Part shown: piece after piece, positions 25,040-33,111 of the stretch
How the letters are laid out: every line of letters starts with the position of its first letter
How positions within the stretch are numbered: position 1 is the stretch's first letter
From: Leekyejoonella antrihumi
GTDB taxonomy: Bacteria; Actinomycetota; Actinomycetes; Actinomycetales; Dermatophilaceae
Direction: 5' to 3'
Assembly (NCBI RefSeq): GCF_007845645.1
Contig: NZ_VCQV01000002.1
Coordinates: 1 to 64,000 of the forward strand
DNA: 64,000 bases
The notes under the pieces: generated by a model
What the model was told of the DNA's origin: nothing
The model's database searches: none
Seen by the model: only the letters and a program-made list of their open reading frames with translations
Position numbers and translations under genes: made by a program

Positions 25040-26563
25040 ATGGCCACAGAGATGGAGATCGTCGGACGTATGCTGTCCACGCTGCCGGAGGATGATGATC
25101 ATCCCTACCGCACGGGCGCATGGCGGCCGCAGACCAACGAGTGGAAGGCCGACGACCTCGAGGTCGTCGAGGGCACGGTGCCGACCGATCTGGACGGCGT
25201 CTACCTGCGCAACACCGAGAACCCCGTGCATCCGGCGATCAAGAACTACCACCCGTTCGACGGCGACAGCATGGTGCACGTCGTCGGCTTCCGGGACGGG
25301 AAGGCCTTCTATCGCAACCGGTTTGTCCGCACTGACGGGTTCCTGGCCGAGCACGAGGCCGGTCGGTCGCTGTGGTCCGGGTTGTCCGAGGACCCAAGTC
25401 TGTCGATCCGCACGGATGGCTGGGGAGCGCGCGGTGGACTGAAGGACTCGTCCAGCACCGACGTCATCGTGCACCGGGGGACCGCTCTGACCAGTTTCTA
25501 CCAGTGCGGTGACCTCTACCGGGTCAATCCGTACACAGCCGCGACAGAGGGCAAGGAGAACTGGAACGGCGGGTTCCCCTTTCACTGGGGGGTTTCCGCG
25601 CACCCGAAGGTGGACGGTCTCACCGGCGAGATGCTCTTCTTCAACTACAGCAGGCAGGCGCCCTACATGCACTACGGGGTCGTCGATGCGAACAACGACC
25701 TGGTGCACTACACGGACGTGCCGCTTCCCGGCCCGCGCCTGCCGCACGACATGGCCTACACCGAGAACTACGTCATTCTCAACGACTTTCCGCTGTTCTC
25801 GGATACGGATGCCACCGGTCGCGGCGCTCATGTGCCCCGCTTCCACCGGGACGTGCCATCCCGGTTTGCGGTGATCCCACGCCGTGGCACGGCCACCGAC
25901 ATCAAGTGGTTCGAGGCCGAGTCGACCTTCGTCCTGCACTTCGTCAACGCCTTCGAGGAGGGCGACGAGATCATCCTGGACGGCTTCTACCAGGGCGATC
26001 CGCAGCCGGCCGACGATGGTACCGGCGACAAGTGGCAGCGCGCCTTCCGCTACCTGGCGCTCGACCGGCAGCAGACGCGCCTGCACCGCTGGCGTTTCAA
26101 CCTGGTCACCGGGCTGGTCAAGGAGGAGTCACTCAGCGACAGCATCACCGAGTTCGGCATGATGAATGCGAACTTCGCGACCAAGGACTACCGCTACGTG
26201 TACGCGGCCAGCGGCAAGCCCGGCTGGTTCCTCTTCGACGGGATGGTCCGCCACGACCTTGAGCGAGGGACTGAGGATCGCTACTCCTTCGGAGACGGCG
26301 TGTACGGCAGCGAGACGGCGATGGCTCCCAGGGTCGGCGGAAGTGACGAGGACGACGGCTATCTGGTCACGCTGACGACCGACCTCGGCGCCGACGCGTC
26401 CTACTGCCTGGTGTTCGACGCGGCACGCGTCGGCGACGGGCCGGTCTGCAAGCTCAAGCTGCCCGAGCGGATCTCCAGTGGAACCCACTCCACCTGGGCG
26501 CCTGGGGAGGAGTTGCGACGCTGGCGCACCGAGGATGATGCCGCATCGGCCATCGGACTGTAG
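25040..26563 (+). CDS. Carotenoid cleavage oxygenase family protein
   Basis: Non-heme iron oxygenase of the carotenoid/lignostilbene cleavage family, 507 residues. Four candidate iron-binding histidines occur at the expected spacing: GVSAHPKVD near residue 187, LPHDMAYTENYVILNDFPLF near 236, VLHFVNAFEEGDEIILDG near 300 and SGTHSTWAP near 481. The N-terminus has LDGVYLRNTENP and YHPFDGDSMVH, typical of the seven-bladed propeller. AAGGAGGAG lies just before the ATG. It would cleave an alkene of an isoprenoid or stilbene-like compound to aldehydes, which the neighbouring dehydrogenases and thiolases could process (inference). Confidence 0.9.
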   Translation: MATEMEIVGRMLSTLPEDDDHPYRTGAWRPQTNEWKADDLEVVEGTVPTDLDGVYLRNTENPVHPAIKNYHPFDGDSMVHVVGFRDGKAFYRNRFVRTDGFLAEHEAGRSLWSGLSEDPSLSIRTDGWGARGGLKDSSSTDVIVHRGTALTSFYQCGDLYRVNPYTAATEGKENWNGGFPFHWGVSAHPKVDGLTGEMLFFNYSRQAPYMHYGVVDANNDLVHYTDVPLPGPRLPHDMAYTENYVILNDFPLFSDTDATGRGAHVPRFHRDVPSRFAVIPRRGTATDIKWFEAESTFVLHFVNAFEEGDEIILDGFYQGDPQPADDGTGDKWQRAFRYLALDRQQTRLHRWRFNLVTGLVKEESLSDSITEFGMMNANFATKDYRYVYAASGKPGWFLFDGMVRHDLERGTEDRYSFGDGVYGSETAMAPRVGGSDEDDGYLVTLTTDLGADASYCLVFDAARVGDGPVCKLKLPERISSGTHSTWAPGEELRRWRTEDDAASAIGL

Positions 26564-26614
26564 GGCGGGCGGCCGCCGCTAGACTCCCGGTGCCGACGAC
26601 GACTGGAGTGCTGG

Positions 26615-27571
26615 ATGAGTGCAGGGAGCGAGCCGACGGTCCTGCCTGCGGGCGGGCCGAACGCGGTGGCCCGTGCCCTGGGGCTGCTCGGCAACGAGTG
26701 GACGGTGCTCATTCTCCAGCGCGCGCTGCTCGGCACGACTCGCTACTCCGGGTTCCTCCATGAACTGCCGATCTCCAACTCGGTGCTGACCTCCAGGCTG
26801 AACACGCTGGTCGACGAGGGGCTGCTGGAGCATCGGATATACCAGCGCAACCCGATCCGTGCGGAGTATCGCCTGACGGATCGTGGTCGGTCCGTGTGGT
26901 CGATCCTGCTGGCGATCTGGGACTGGGAGCGCACCTGGGTCTCCCACCAGGACGAGACGCTGCCGACGATGAGCCACACCCCGTGCGGGTGCGACTTTCG
27001 GCCGGTGCTGGCCTGCACGGCCTGCGACAAGGCGGTCGCAGTGCAAGACGTGTCCACGTCGTGGGGGCCTAGTGGGTCCTGGGCGAGGTCGAGCGCCGAT
27101 GCAATGACGCGCCGTCGCAGCGGCCGCCGGGCCAAGCCGGTCTTCTTCCCCGAGACCATGGAGGCTTTCGGTGACCGGTGGTCCTCGTCGATGATCGGTG
27201 CCGCATTCCTCGGTATCTGCCGCTTCTCGGAGTTCCAGTCCGCGCTGAGCATGCCGCCCAGCCTGGTCGCCGACCGGTTGCAGTTGTTTGTCGCTCAGGG
27301 TGTGCTCACGACCGTCCAGCACGGACAGCGAGCGAACTGGGTCGAATACCACCTGACGGAAAAGGGTCGGGCGTTCTTCCCGGTTGTCATGCTGATGCTG
27401 ACGTGGGCCGAGAAATGGTACCGGTCGGAGGAAGGCCCCGCCCTCATCCATGTGCATGACGACTGTCAAAAGGAGTTCGTGCCCACCCTGACGTGCAGTC
27501 ACTGTGGGCGACGGCTGAAGGGCGGCGACGTGCTGCCCTCGACAGCCCAGTTCGCCAGCGGGGCCAGCTGA
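26615..27571 (+). CDS. HxlR-family regulator with two winged-helix domains and two Cys clusters
   Basis: Transcriptional regulator built as an internal duplication. Winged-helix domain 1 covers about residues 21-100 (LGNEWTVLILQRALLGTTRY), followed by Cys124, Cys126, Cys134 and Cys137. Domain 2 covers about 185-265 (FGDRWSSSMIGAAFLGICRF), followed by Cys284, Cys294 and Cys297. Ordinary HxlR proteins have one domain of 100-120 residues and dimerise, so this 318-residue chain may act as a pseudo-dimer, with the cysteines as a zinc site or redox switch. It lies on the same strand after the oxygenase gene and before the synthetase, and could control both thiolase promoters. Confidence 0.85.
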   Translation: MSAGSEPTVLPAGGPNAVARALGLLGNEWTVLILQRALLGTTRYSGFLHELPISNSVLTSRLNTLVDEGLLEHRIYQRNPIRAEYRLTDRGRSVWSILLAIWDWERTWVSHQDETLPTMSHTPCGCDFRPVLACTACDKAVAVQDVSTSWGPSGSWARSSADAMTRRRSGRRAKPVFFPETMEAFGDRWSSSMIGAAFLGICRFSEFQSALSMPPSLVADRLQLFVAQGVLTTVQHGQRANWVEYHLTEKGRAFFPVVMLMLTWAEKWYRSEEGPALIHVHDDCQKEFVPTLTCSHCGRRLKGGDVLPSTAQFASGAS

Positions 27572-27618
27572 CTCACCGGGTCCTGCGCAGGAGGTGCTGG
27601 ATCGAAGGTGGGACAACC

Positions 27619-27663
27619 TTGAGTAGAGACTCTGTTTGCTGTAGTAATAGGAGTCACACTGTT
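27619..27663 (+). promoter_or_regulatory. Promoter and candidate operator before the split acyl-CoA synthetase
   Basis: TTGAGT (27619-27624), a 17-base spacer and TAGTAA (27642-27647) form a reasonable promoter. GAGTCACACTGTT (27651-27663) follows at the likely transcription start and resembles the complement of the element at 23703-23716, one base shorter. A repressor bound here would block initiation; the identity of the protein is inference. Confidence 0.4.
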
Positions 27664-27699
27664 AACTGAAGTGATGCCCTGCGGGAAAGCGAGAATGCG

Positions 27700-29424
27700 A
27701 TGGCTGGACTCCATGGACTGCACCCCGCCGAGCGGGTGCAGGCGTACCTGAAGCAGGGATGCTGGACGCGCGAGACGATCGACGGCGTCTTTCGAGACCA
27801 GGTCGCACTTCGCGGCGACGCGCCGGCGCTGGTCGATCCGGCAAATCGCTTGTCGCTGGTCGGATCCGAGCCTCGCAGGTTAACCTGGAACGAGCTGGAG
27901 CAAGAAGTGACGCACGCGGCTGCGTGGCTGCTGGAACATGGAGTCCGGCGCGGCGACGTGATTGGTATGCAGCTGCCCAACGGAGCGGAGCTGGTGCAGA
28001 CCTACCTTGCGGCCTGGACGATCGGCGCGGTCGTCTCACCGCTGGCGATGCAATACCGTGAGCGCGAGATCGTCACGATGGCAACAAAAGCCGAGTTCGA
28101 TGTGCTCGTCACCTGCCACGCTCTAGGCGACCGGCGTCCAGCTGAGGCCGTCTGTGCGGCGCGCAAACGGATACCTTCTCTGCGGCTCGTGGTGGCCTTC
28201 GGCGCGGAGGACGAGCGACCCGAGTCCCCGCTGGCGGGTGTTCTCGAGCTAACTCCCGCCGTGGCAACGGCGGACGAGCGGCAGATCGTCGAGGACTATC
28301 GTGCTGTCCATCCGAACGATCCGAATGACTGCGTGACGATCGCCTGGACGTCCGGGACCGAGAGCGAGCCCAAGGGTGTGCTGCGCACGCACTACGACTG
28401 GTTGTGCTTCTCCTGGGCCACGGTCGACGCGCCGGGAGTCACCGCGGACGACGTGCTGCTGAATACCTTCCCGATGATCAACATGGCGGGGATCAACGGG
28501 ATGCTCCTGCCGTGGCTGCGAACTGGATGCACGCTGGTGCAGCATCACCCTTTCGACCTGGGCACGTTCTTCCAGCAGATTGCGCAGGAGCGAGTCAGCT
28601 ACACCCTCGCGCCGCCTGCCCTGCTCTGGGTGATCCTGAACGATCAGGAGCTGCTCGACAAGGTCGACCTGTCCAGCCTTACCCGGCTCGGCTCCGGGTC
28701 GATGCCACTGCAGGTACCGATGGTGCGGGGCTGGCAGGAGCGGTTCGGCATCGGGGTGATCAACTTCTTCGGTAGCAACGAGGGGGTGGGGCTCTTGTCC
28801 AACACCGAAGACTTCCCGGATCCCGCACTGCGCGCCCGATACTTCCCCAACTACGGCCACAGTGAGCGACGGTGGTCATCGCGGATCTCCGAGTGGATCG
28901 AGGCGAAACTGGTGGATCCTGTGACGGGAGAGGAGATCACCGAGCCCGGCTGGGCCGGAGAGCTGCACATCCGTGGTCCGATGATCTTCCCCAAGTACCT
29001 CAATGGTGACTAGTTGCCCAGCCCGTTCGACGAGGAGGGGTACCTCAAGACCGGTGACATTTTCGAGATCGCCGGGGACCATGGTGAGTTCCTGGAATAC
29101 CAGGATCGAGCGCGGGACCTGATCATCCGTGGCGGGATGAACATCGCGCCCAGTGAGCTGGAGAGCCTGATCGCCGACCATCCCGCGGTCGCGGAGGTTG
29201 CGGTCATCGGCCTGCCCGACGAGATGATGGGCGAGCGGGTCACCGCCGTCGTCGTGCTGCGCCCGGGCACGGAGCTGACTCTGCCGGGCCTGGTCGACTG
29301 GCTGAGAGGCAAGGAGATCGCGTCCTACAAGCTGCCCGAATACCTCGATGTGCGTGATGAGTTGCCGCGCAATCCAGTCGGCAAGATCCTCAAGCGGGAC
29401 CTGCGGTCCACGTTGGTCGGGTAG
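27700..29424 (+). pseudogene. AMP-forming acyl-CoA synthetase split by an in-frame TAG
   Basis: A complete ANL-type acyl-CoA synthetase frame of 574 codons interrupted only by TAG at 29011-29013. The N-part (437 codons) has WTSGTESEPKGVLRTH near residue 217 (an unusual A3 loop with ESE) and NFFGSNEGVG in the A5 position. The C-part starts LPSPFDEEGYLKTGD, then RARDLIIRGGMNIAPSELES, and ends with the A10 lysine in NPVGKILKRDL. Because the frame continues unchanged across TAG, this is a simple nonsense change (or sequence error), not a frameshift. The N-part alone lacks the C-terminal lid and should be inactive. It follows its own promoter and the HxlR gene. Confidence 0.75.
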
Positions 29425-29445
29425 CGGGCGCCGCGCGGACCGCTG

Positions 29446-29537
29446 CCGGGTTTCGACGCGCCGGACTCACTGCGTTCGCCGGCGGCTCAACCAGCCGAGA
29501 GTGGTGTGGCCCGTACCGTGCTGCTGGTTGAGCCGGG
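29446..29537 (+). repeat. 92-base direct repeat, copy 1
   Basis: By eye this 92-base block is identical to 29841-29932. It contains one full F element, the linker GAGAGTGGTGTGGCCCGTAC and the start of an R element. Exact identity suggests a recent local duplication or gene conversion. Confidence 0.85.
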
Positions 29538-29840
29538 CGTAACCCCCACTGCTGGTTGAGCCGGGTGAGCCTCGTCGGCTGGTTGAGCCGGGCGTAACCC
29601 CCACTGCTGGTTGAGCCGGGTGAGCGCGCAGCGCGAGGCCGTGTCGAAACCTGGTGAGGCTTCGCGCGGAGGTGACCGGGTTTCGACGCGCCGGACTCAC
29701 TTCGTTCGCCGTCGGCTCAACCAGCCGAGAATGGGTACCTGAGGGAACCGCGCGCGGCCCGTACTCCACTGCTGGTTGAGCCGGGTGAGCGCGAAGCGCG
29801 AGGCCGTGTCGAAACCTGGTGAGGGTTTGCGCGGAGGTGA

Positions 29841-29932
29841 CCGGGTTTCGACGCGCCGGACTCACTGCGTTCGCCGGCGGCTCAACCAGCCGAGAGTGGT
29901 GTGGCCCGTACCGTGCTGCTGGTTGAGCCGGG
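29841..29932 (+). repeat. 92-base direct repeat, copy 2
   Basis: Second copy of the 92-base block, 395 bases downstream of the first. A diverged, shorter F element at 29676-29730 (two substitutions in 55 bases) lies between them. Confidence 0.85.
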
Positions 29933-30042
29933 CCGTAACCCTCACTGCTGGTTGAGCCGGGCGAGCGCGCAGCGCGAGCGCGTGTCGAAACCTGGTGAGG
30001 GTTTGCGCAGAGGTGACCGGGTTTCGACGCGCCGGACTCACG

Positions 30043-30108
30043 GTGCGGGATGCCTATGCCGAGCTGGAGGAACGGCATACGCGGGGAAAGGTCGTGCTGA
30101 TCCCCTGA
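30043..30108 (+). pseudogene. 3' remnant of a zinc-type alcohol dehydrogenase / quinone oxidoreductase gene
   Basis: Directly after the last, cut-off repeat element the frame reads VRDAYAELEERHTRGKVVLIP and stops with TGA at 30106-30108. This matches the typical last residues of medium-chain dehydrogenases of the quinone oxidoreductase type (a helix followed by RH-T-GK-V-L). Nothing else of such a gene is visible upstream, where the repeats begin. The gene appears to have been destroyed by insertion or recombination at the repeat. The assignment rests on a short tail and is moderate. Confidence 0.45.
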
Positions 30109-30151
30109 GGACGATCTGCTCAGTGTGCTTGCAGAGTGCTAGCCTCGACTC

Positions 30152-30379
30152 ATGGTGACCGTCTATATCCGTGATGTGGATGAGGCCACGGCTGAGACGC
30201 TCAAGCAGCGCGCTGCCGCCGAGGGCAGGTCCGTATCTGCCTACGTGGCAAGCGAGCTGCGCAAGATCGCGGCTCGGCCGACCAACGCACAGGTTGTGGA
30301 GCGCCTGAGGAACGTGGATCGAACGGGAGCCCCCAGCATGGACGAGATCGTGGAAGCGCTCGAGTCCAGTCGACGATGA
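30152..30379 (+). CDS. vapB: VapB/FitA-like ribbon-helix-helix antitoxin
   Basis: Antitoxin of 75 residues. The N-terminal MVTVYIRDVDEATAETLKQR gives the beta strand and first helix of a ribbon-helix-helix domain, AAAEGRSVSAYVASELRKIA the second helix, and the C-terminal tail (VDRTGAPSMDEIVEALESSR) should wrap the toxin. The stop overlaps the ATG of the toxin (ATGA), the usual coupled order. It should bind its own promoter in the short gap after the oxidoreductase remnant. Confidence 0.85.
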   Translation: MVTVYIRDVDEATAETLKQRAAAEGRSVSAYVASELRKIAARPTNAQVVERLRNVDRTGAPSMDEIVEALESSRR

Positions 30380-30768
30380 TCGTGATCGATGCATCGGCCA
30401 TGGTCGAGGCGCTGCTCGGCAGCGCGACGGATCGTGAGCTGATGGACGTCCTGGCCGGCGACATCAGCGCACCACACCTGCTCGACGTCGACGTGACGTC
30501 AGTCCTTCGGGCGCTGACGCTCGCGGGCAAGGCGACCCCGGAAGCGGCGGAGCAGGCACGGCGCACCTATTTTGAATTCGCCGTAGCGCGCGTGGATTTC
30601 GGACCGCTCGCCGATCGAGTCTGGGCGCTGCGGCGCCAGTTCACCAGCTATGACGCGAACTACCTTGCTCTCGCCGAGGCGCTGGATGCCGAGCTGTTCA
30701 CCTGCGATCACAAGCTCGACACGCGCGGCCACCATGCGAAGGTGCGAGTGCTCCAGCGAACGACTTGA
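30376..30768 (+). CDS. vapC: VapC-type PIN-domain ribonuclease toxin
   Basis: Toxin of 130 residues with the PIN-domain acidic residues in place: MIVIDASAMVEALLG at the start (first Asp), the Glu/Asp region LLDVDVTSVLRALTL, then TSYDANYLALAEALDAELFT (Asp), and CDHKLDTRG near the end. It would cut RNA when free of the antitoxin encoded just upstream. It is followed by a convergent unknown gene. All key acidic positions look intact, so this pair is probably functional, unlike several broken toxin loci 12-20 kb downstream. Confidence 0.88.
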   Translation: MIVIDASAMVEALLGSATDRELMDVLAGDISAPHLLDVDVTSVLRALTLAGKATPEAAEQARRTYFEFAVARVDFGPLADRVWALRRQFTSYDANYLALAEALDAELFTCDHKLDTRGHHAKVRVLQRTT

Positions 30769-30791
30769 CGCGACGCGCTCAGCGCTGGCCG

Positions 30792-31283
30792 TCAGCTGGG
30801 GTCTGCCTCCGGAGGCAGCGAGCCGTACTTGTCGGCGATGAACCGGTGCTGCACCATCGCCGGGGTCACACTGCCCGACGACCGCGCGGCGCTCAGCTCG
30901 GTCTGCACGGCCGATGCCAGCACCTGCAGGTCGTCGATGAGGACCTGGGCGGCGGTGCGTCCGTCGATGAGCACCGCGTCGACCTGCTGGAGCGGCACGC
31001 CGAGAAACGCCGCCACCACGTCCGGTGCATCGTTGTCGCGGATCGTCTCCACCCGCACGACCGCGAGCACGTTGGCACCAGGGAGCTCGGCCAGGTGCCG
31101 CAGCGTCGTCGTCGACATCGTGTCGATCTGTCGCAGGAGCTCACGCGCCTCCGGCGGCAGCCGCGGCGCCCGGCTCAGCTTGGTCAGCGGTGAGGTCGGG
31201 CCCTCCGGTTCGAGGTCCGCGAAGGGCTTGGGGACCGAGGAGCCGTAGGCCGGGAAGACGGGCTTCTTCGGTCGCTTGAACAT
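30792..31283 (-). CDS. Hypothetical protein, 163 residues
   Basis: Not recognised. The protein starts MFKRPKKPVF, the same FKRP pattern that opens the adjacent upstream gene (MPFKRPDTPP), then has a Pro-rich segment and a helical region (PEARELLRQIDTMSTTTLRH) and a middle IDGRTAAQVLIDDLQVLASA. No membrane segment or cysteine is evident. The ATG lies one base after the stop of the YbjQ-like gene, so they are one transcription unit and probably one function. The shared N-terminal motif might be a common localisation or partner tag. Confidence 0.7.
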   Translation of the reverse strand: MFKRPKKPVFPAYGSSVPKPFADLEPEGPTSPLTKLSRAPRLPPEARELLRQIDTMSTTTLRHLAELPGANVLAVVRVETIRDNDAPDVVAAFLGVPLQQVDAVLIDGRTAAQVLIDDLQVLASAVQTELSAARSSGSVTPAMVQHRFIADKYGSLPPEADPS

Positions 31284-31284
31284 C

Positions 31285-32142
31285 TCAGTCGTCCAGGGAC
31301 AGCGTCATGGTCGGCGGGTCGGTGACCACCTCCGGCGAGCTGACGACGCCTGTCCCGATCGAGAGGAACTCGGTGGCGTGCTCGCCCCAGATGTGCGCGT
31401 TGACGTTGGTGGTGACGCCGACGATGCCGTCGGCATTGGCGCGGTTGGCCTCGTCCTCCATCCGCGTCATCGCCAGCTCCCGCGCGGTATACGTCGCCTC
31501 GGTGAAGTTGGGCACCTCCATGTTACGGCCCGCCATCGAGAAGTTCTGCCGCATCGACTGCGCCGCCACGTGATAGACGCACACGCCGAAGACGAACGCG
31601 CGCGGAAAGTGCCCGTGCCGCACCAGGGTGTAGAAGTCCTGCCCGGACAGGTCGGAGGTGAACGGGCCGCCATCGCGCAGCTTGTATGACGGGTTGGGCT
31701 CGCGGGCGCGCACTGCCGTGCCCTCGGCGATGAACTCCATCTCACCGTTCTGCCAGGCGTAGCGCTGAATCTTCAGGTGCACCCCGACCACACCGTCGGC
31801 GCCGAGCGCGTGCGCCTCGGTGCGCATCCGCTCGATCGCGAGGTAGCGCGCCTCCTGCATCGCGCTGGTCAGCACATCCAGCTCCATCGAGCGGTTCCAC
31901 CGCTGCGCCTGGAAGCCGACGTGATAGATGGACGTGCCCATCACGTAGCCCACCGGGTCGAAGCCGAGCTGGTGCACGAGCACGAATTCGTTGACGCTCA
32001 GGTCCGAGGTGAATGCGGCGTTGTCCTGGTGCTCGCGGGCCGCCAGCCGCGCGACGCGCTCCTGCGCGGCGGACGGCAGCGTCCCCGGCGTCCCCGGCGC
32101 GGCCTGCTGGGCTGGTGGGGTGTCCGGTCGCTTGAAGGGCAT
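31285..32142 (-). CDS. Protein with two YbjQ-like (heavy-metal-binding/DUF74) domains
   Basis: A 285-residue protein with an internal duplication. Domain 1 (about residues 45-150) reads FVLVHQLGFDPVGYVMGTSI ... EARYLAIERMRTEAHALGAD GVVGVHL; domain 2 (about 165-275) reads FYTLVRHGHFPRAFVFGVCV ... ARELAMTRMEDEANRANAD GIVGVTT. The repeated helix with RM-x2-EA-x3-A-D followed by G-V-x-G-V is the YbjQ/DUF74 pattern. Family members often assemble into rings and have been proposed to bind metals, but the function is not settled. An N-terminal Ala/Pro-rich linker follows the FKRP motif shared with the next gene. Confidence 0.75.
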   Translation of the reverse strand: MPFKRPDTPPAQQAAPGTPGTLPSAAQERVARLAAREHQDNAAFTSDLSVNEFVLVHQLGFDPVGYVMGTSIYHVGFQAQRWNRSMELDVLTSAMQEARYLAIERMRTEAHALGADGVVGVHLKIQRYAWQNGEMEFIAEGTAVRAREPNPSYKLRDGGPFTSDLSGQDFYTLVRHGHFPRAFVFGVCVYHVAAQSMRQNFSMAGRNMEVPNFTEATYTARELAMTRMEDEANRANADGIVGVTTNVNAHIWGEHATEFLSIGTGVVSSPEVVTDPPTMTLSLDD

Positions 32143-32262
32143 CAGTTACTCCCGCGTCGTAGTCGTCGGAATGCGGCCCGGCATGCGCCTGCCTGTTCCA
32201 TATAGACCCATTCTGCTCCGGCTTTCCTGGGAGATGACTGAATGTGGCGGATCGCTTTGCCG

Positions 32263-33024
32263 CTATCCCCACACGGTGGTGACATCGACGCGCGTCAGCG
32301 CTGCGGCGTGGGGCGCGAGGTAGTCGACGCTCCAGTGCGTGCCGCGCTGCTGCAGGTCGCCCGCCTGTCCGCCGCCCGCGCCGCAGCCGTATCTCATCGG
32401 GACGTTGTCGACAAAGGAGATCGTGCCGGTCAGGGCCACGCACCTGCTGCCGTTCGCGAGCCGCATCGCCCAGCCGGGCTGTGTCGAGCCCGTGTTTCCG
32501 CTGCTCGGCAGCGCCTTGTTCAAGACCAGCCTGGTGCCCGACTCCCAGGGTGTATCGGCGCAGATGACTGACCCGCGGACCTTGGCGCTCGTGAAACAGG
32601 GGTCGAAGATGTCGTTGTCGGCCATGCACCGGTATGCGTTCGGGGCGACAAGGGCGATTGACCCGGTCCAGCAGTAGCCGGTGACGGTCGTGCTGAGCGG
32701 GATGTCGGCCTTGCCGGTCGTGGGGTTGAACGGGCTGAACGTCTTGACGACCGTCGCCGCCGGCGGTGGAGACGGCGACGTGACCGTTGGGTGCGCAGTG
32801 GTCGTGGGGCTGGCCTGTGTCGTCCGAGTATGCGAGGTTGTCGGGGACCCGCTGGGTGCTGTCATGGAGGTGGTCGACGGTGTGGACACGGGGCTCGCGG
32901 GAGTGGTTCGTGCGGTGGCCGTCGCCGAAGTACCCGAGCAGGCACACAGGCCGACCCCCACCAGCACGGAAAGGCCCGAAGCCCGCGCCAACCGTGCGAA
33001 TCCGCTTACCCGAGATGCGGTCAC
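32263..33024 (-). CDS. Secreted lipoprotein of unknown function
   Basis: An N-terminal positive stretch and hydrophobic segment (GLSVLVGVGLCACSG) end in a lipobox with Cys29 (L-C-A-C), so the protein is probably anchored to the outer face of the membrane. A Ser/Thr/Pro-rich low-complexity linker (about residues 30-90) follows, then a globular part with six or more cysteines (YCWTGS, RCMADN, PCFTS, VICADT, SRCVAL, YGCGAG), suggesting disulfides. No enzyme motif is seen. It stands alone between the YbjQ-like gene and the pRiA4b-type gene. Confidence 0.75.
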   Translation of the reverse strand: MTASRVSGFARLARASGLSVLVGVGLCACSGTSATATARTTPASPVSTPSTTSMTAPSGSPTTSHTRTTQASPTTTAHPTVTSPSPPPAATVVKTFSPFNPTTGKADIPLSTTVTGYCWTGSIALVAPNAYRCMADNDIFDPCFTSAKVRGSVICADTPWESGTRLVLNKALPSSGNTGSTQPGWAMRLANGSRCVALTGTISFVDNVPMRYGCGAGGGQAGDLQQRGTHWSVDYLAPHAAALTRVDVTTVWG

Positions 33025-33111
33025 ACGCCAACTCTAGGCCTTTGACCTGGCGGCGTGCACGTGCTCGACGAGTTGAGTTCACACCGCCAGAACGGGTCGG
33101 TCGGCCAGGGC

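Larger units (their letters stand above)
29446..30041. repeat. Cluster of palindromic intergenic repeats
   Basis: About 600 bases made of two element types that are inverted copies of each other. Type F (CCGGGTTTCGACGCGCCGG ... GGCTCAACCAGCCGAGA) starts at 29446, 29676, 29841 and, cut short, 30017. Type R (CTGGTTGAGCCGGG ... GTGTCGAAACC, 45 bases) lies at 29607-29651, 29772-29816 and 29948-29992, with extra CTGGTTGAGCCGGG starts at 29523, 29551, 29579 and about 29919. Paired F and R units can form long hairpins. This resembles REP/BIME-type repeats; no transposase is present and no open frame looks real. Confidence 0.85.

Noticed and set aside
24095-26086. A minus-strand open frame of 663 codons opposite the thiolase and oxygenase
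   Set aside because: The plus-strand genes have full motifs and ribosome sites; the opposite frame has no family character.
29011-29013. TAG as a pyrrolysine codon
   Set aside because: No pyl genes or methyltransferase context; the position is an inter-domain junction of an acyl-CoA synthetase, not a known Pyl site.
29446-30041. Possible CRISPR array
   Set aside because: Units are in both orientations and of uneven spacing, spacers are not unique, and no cas gene is present.
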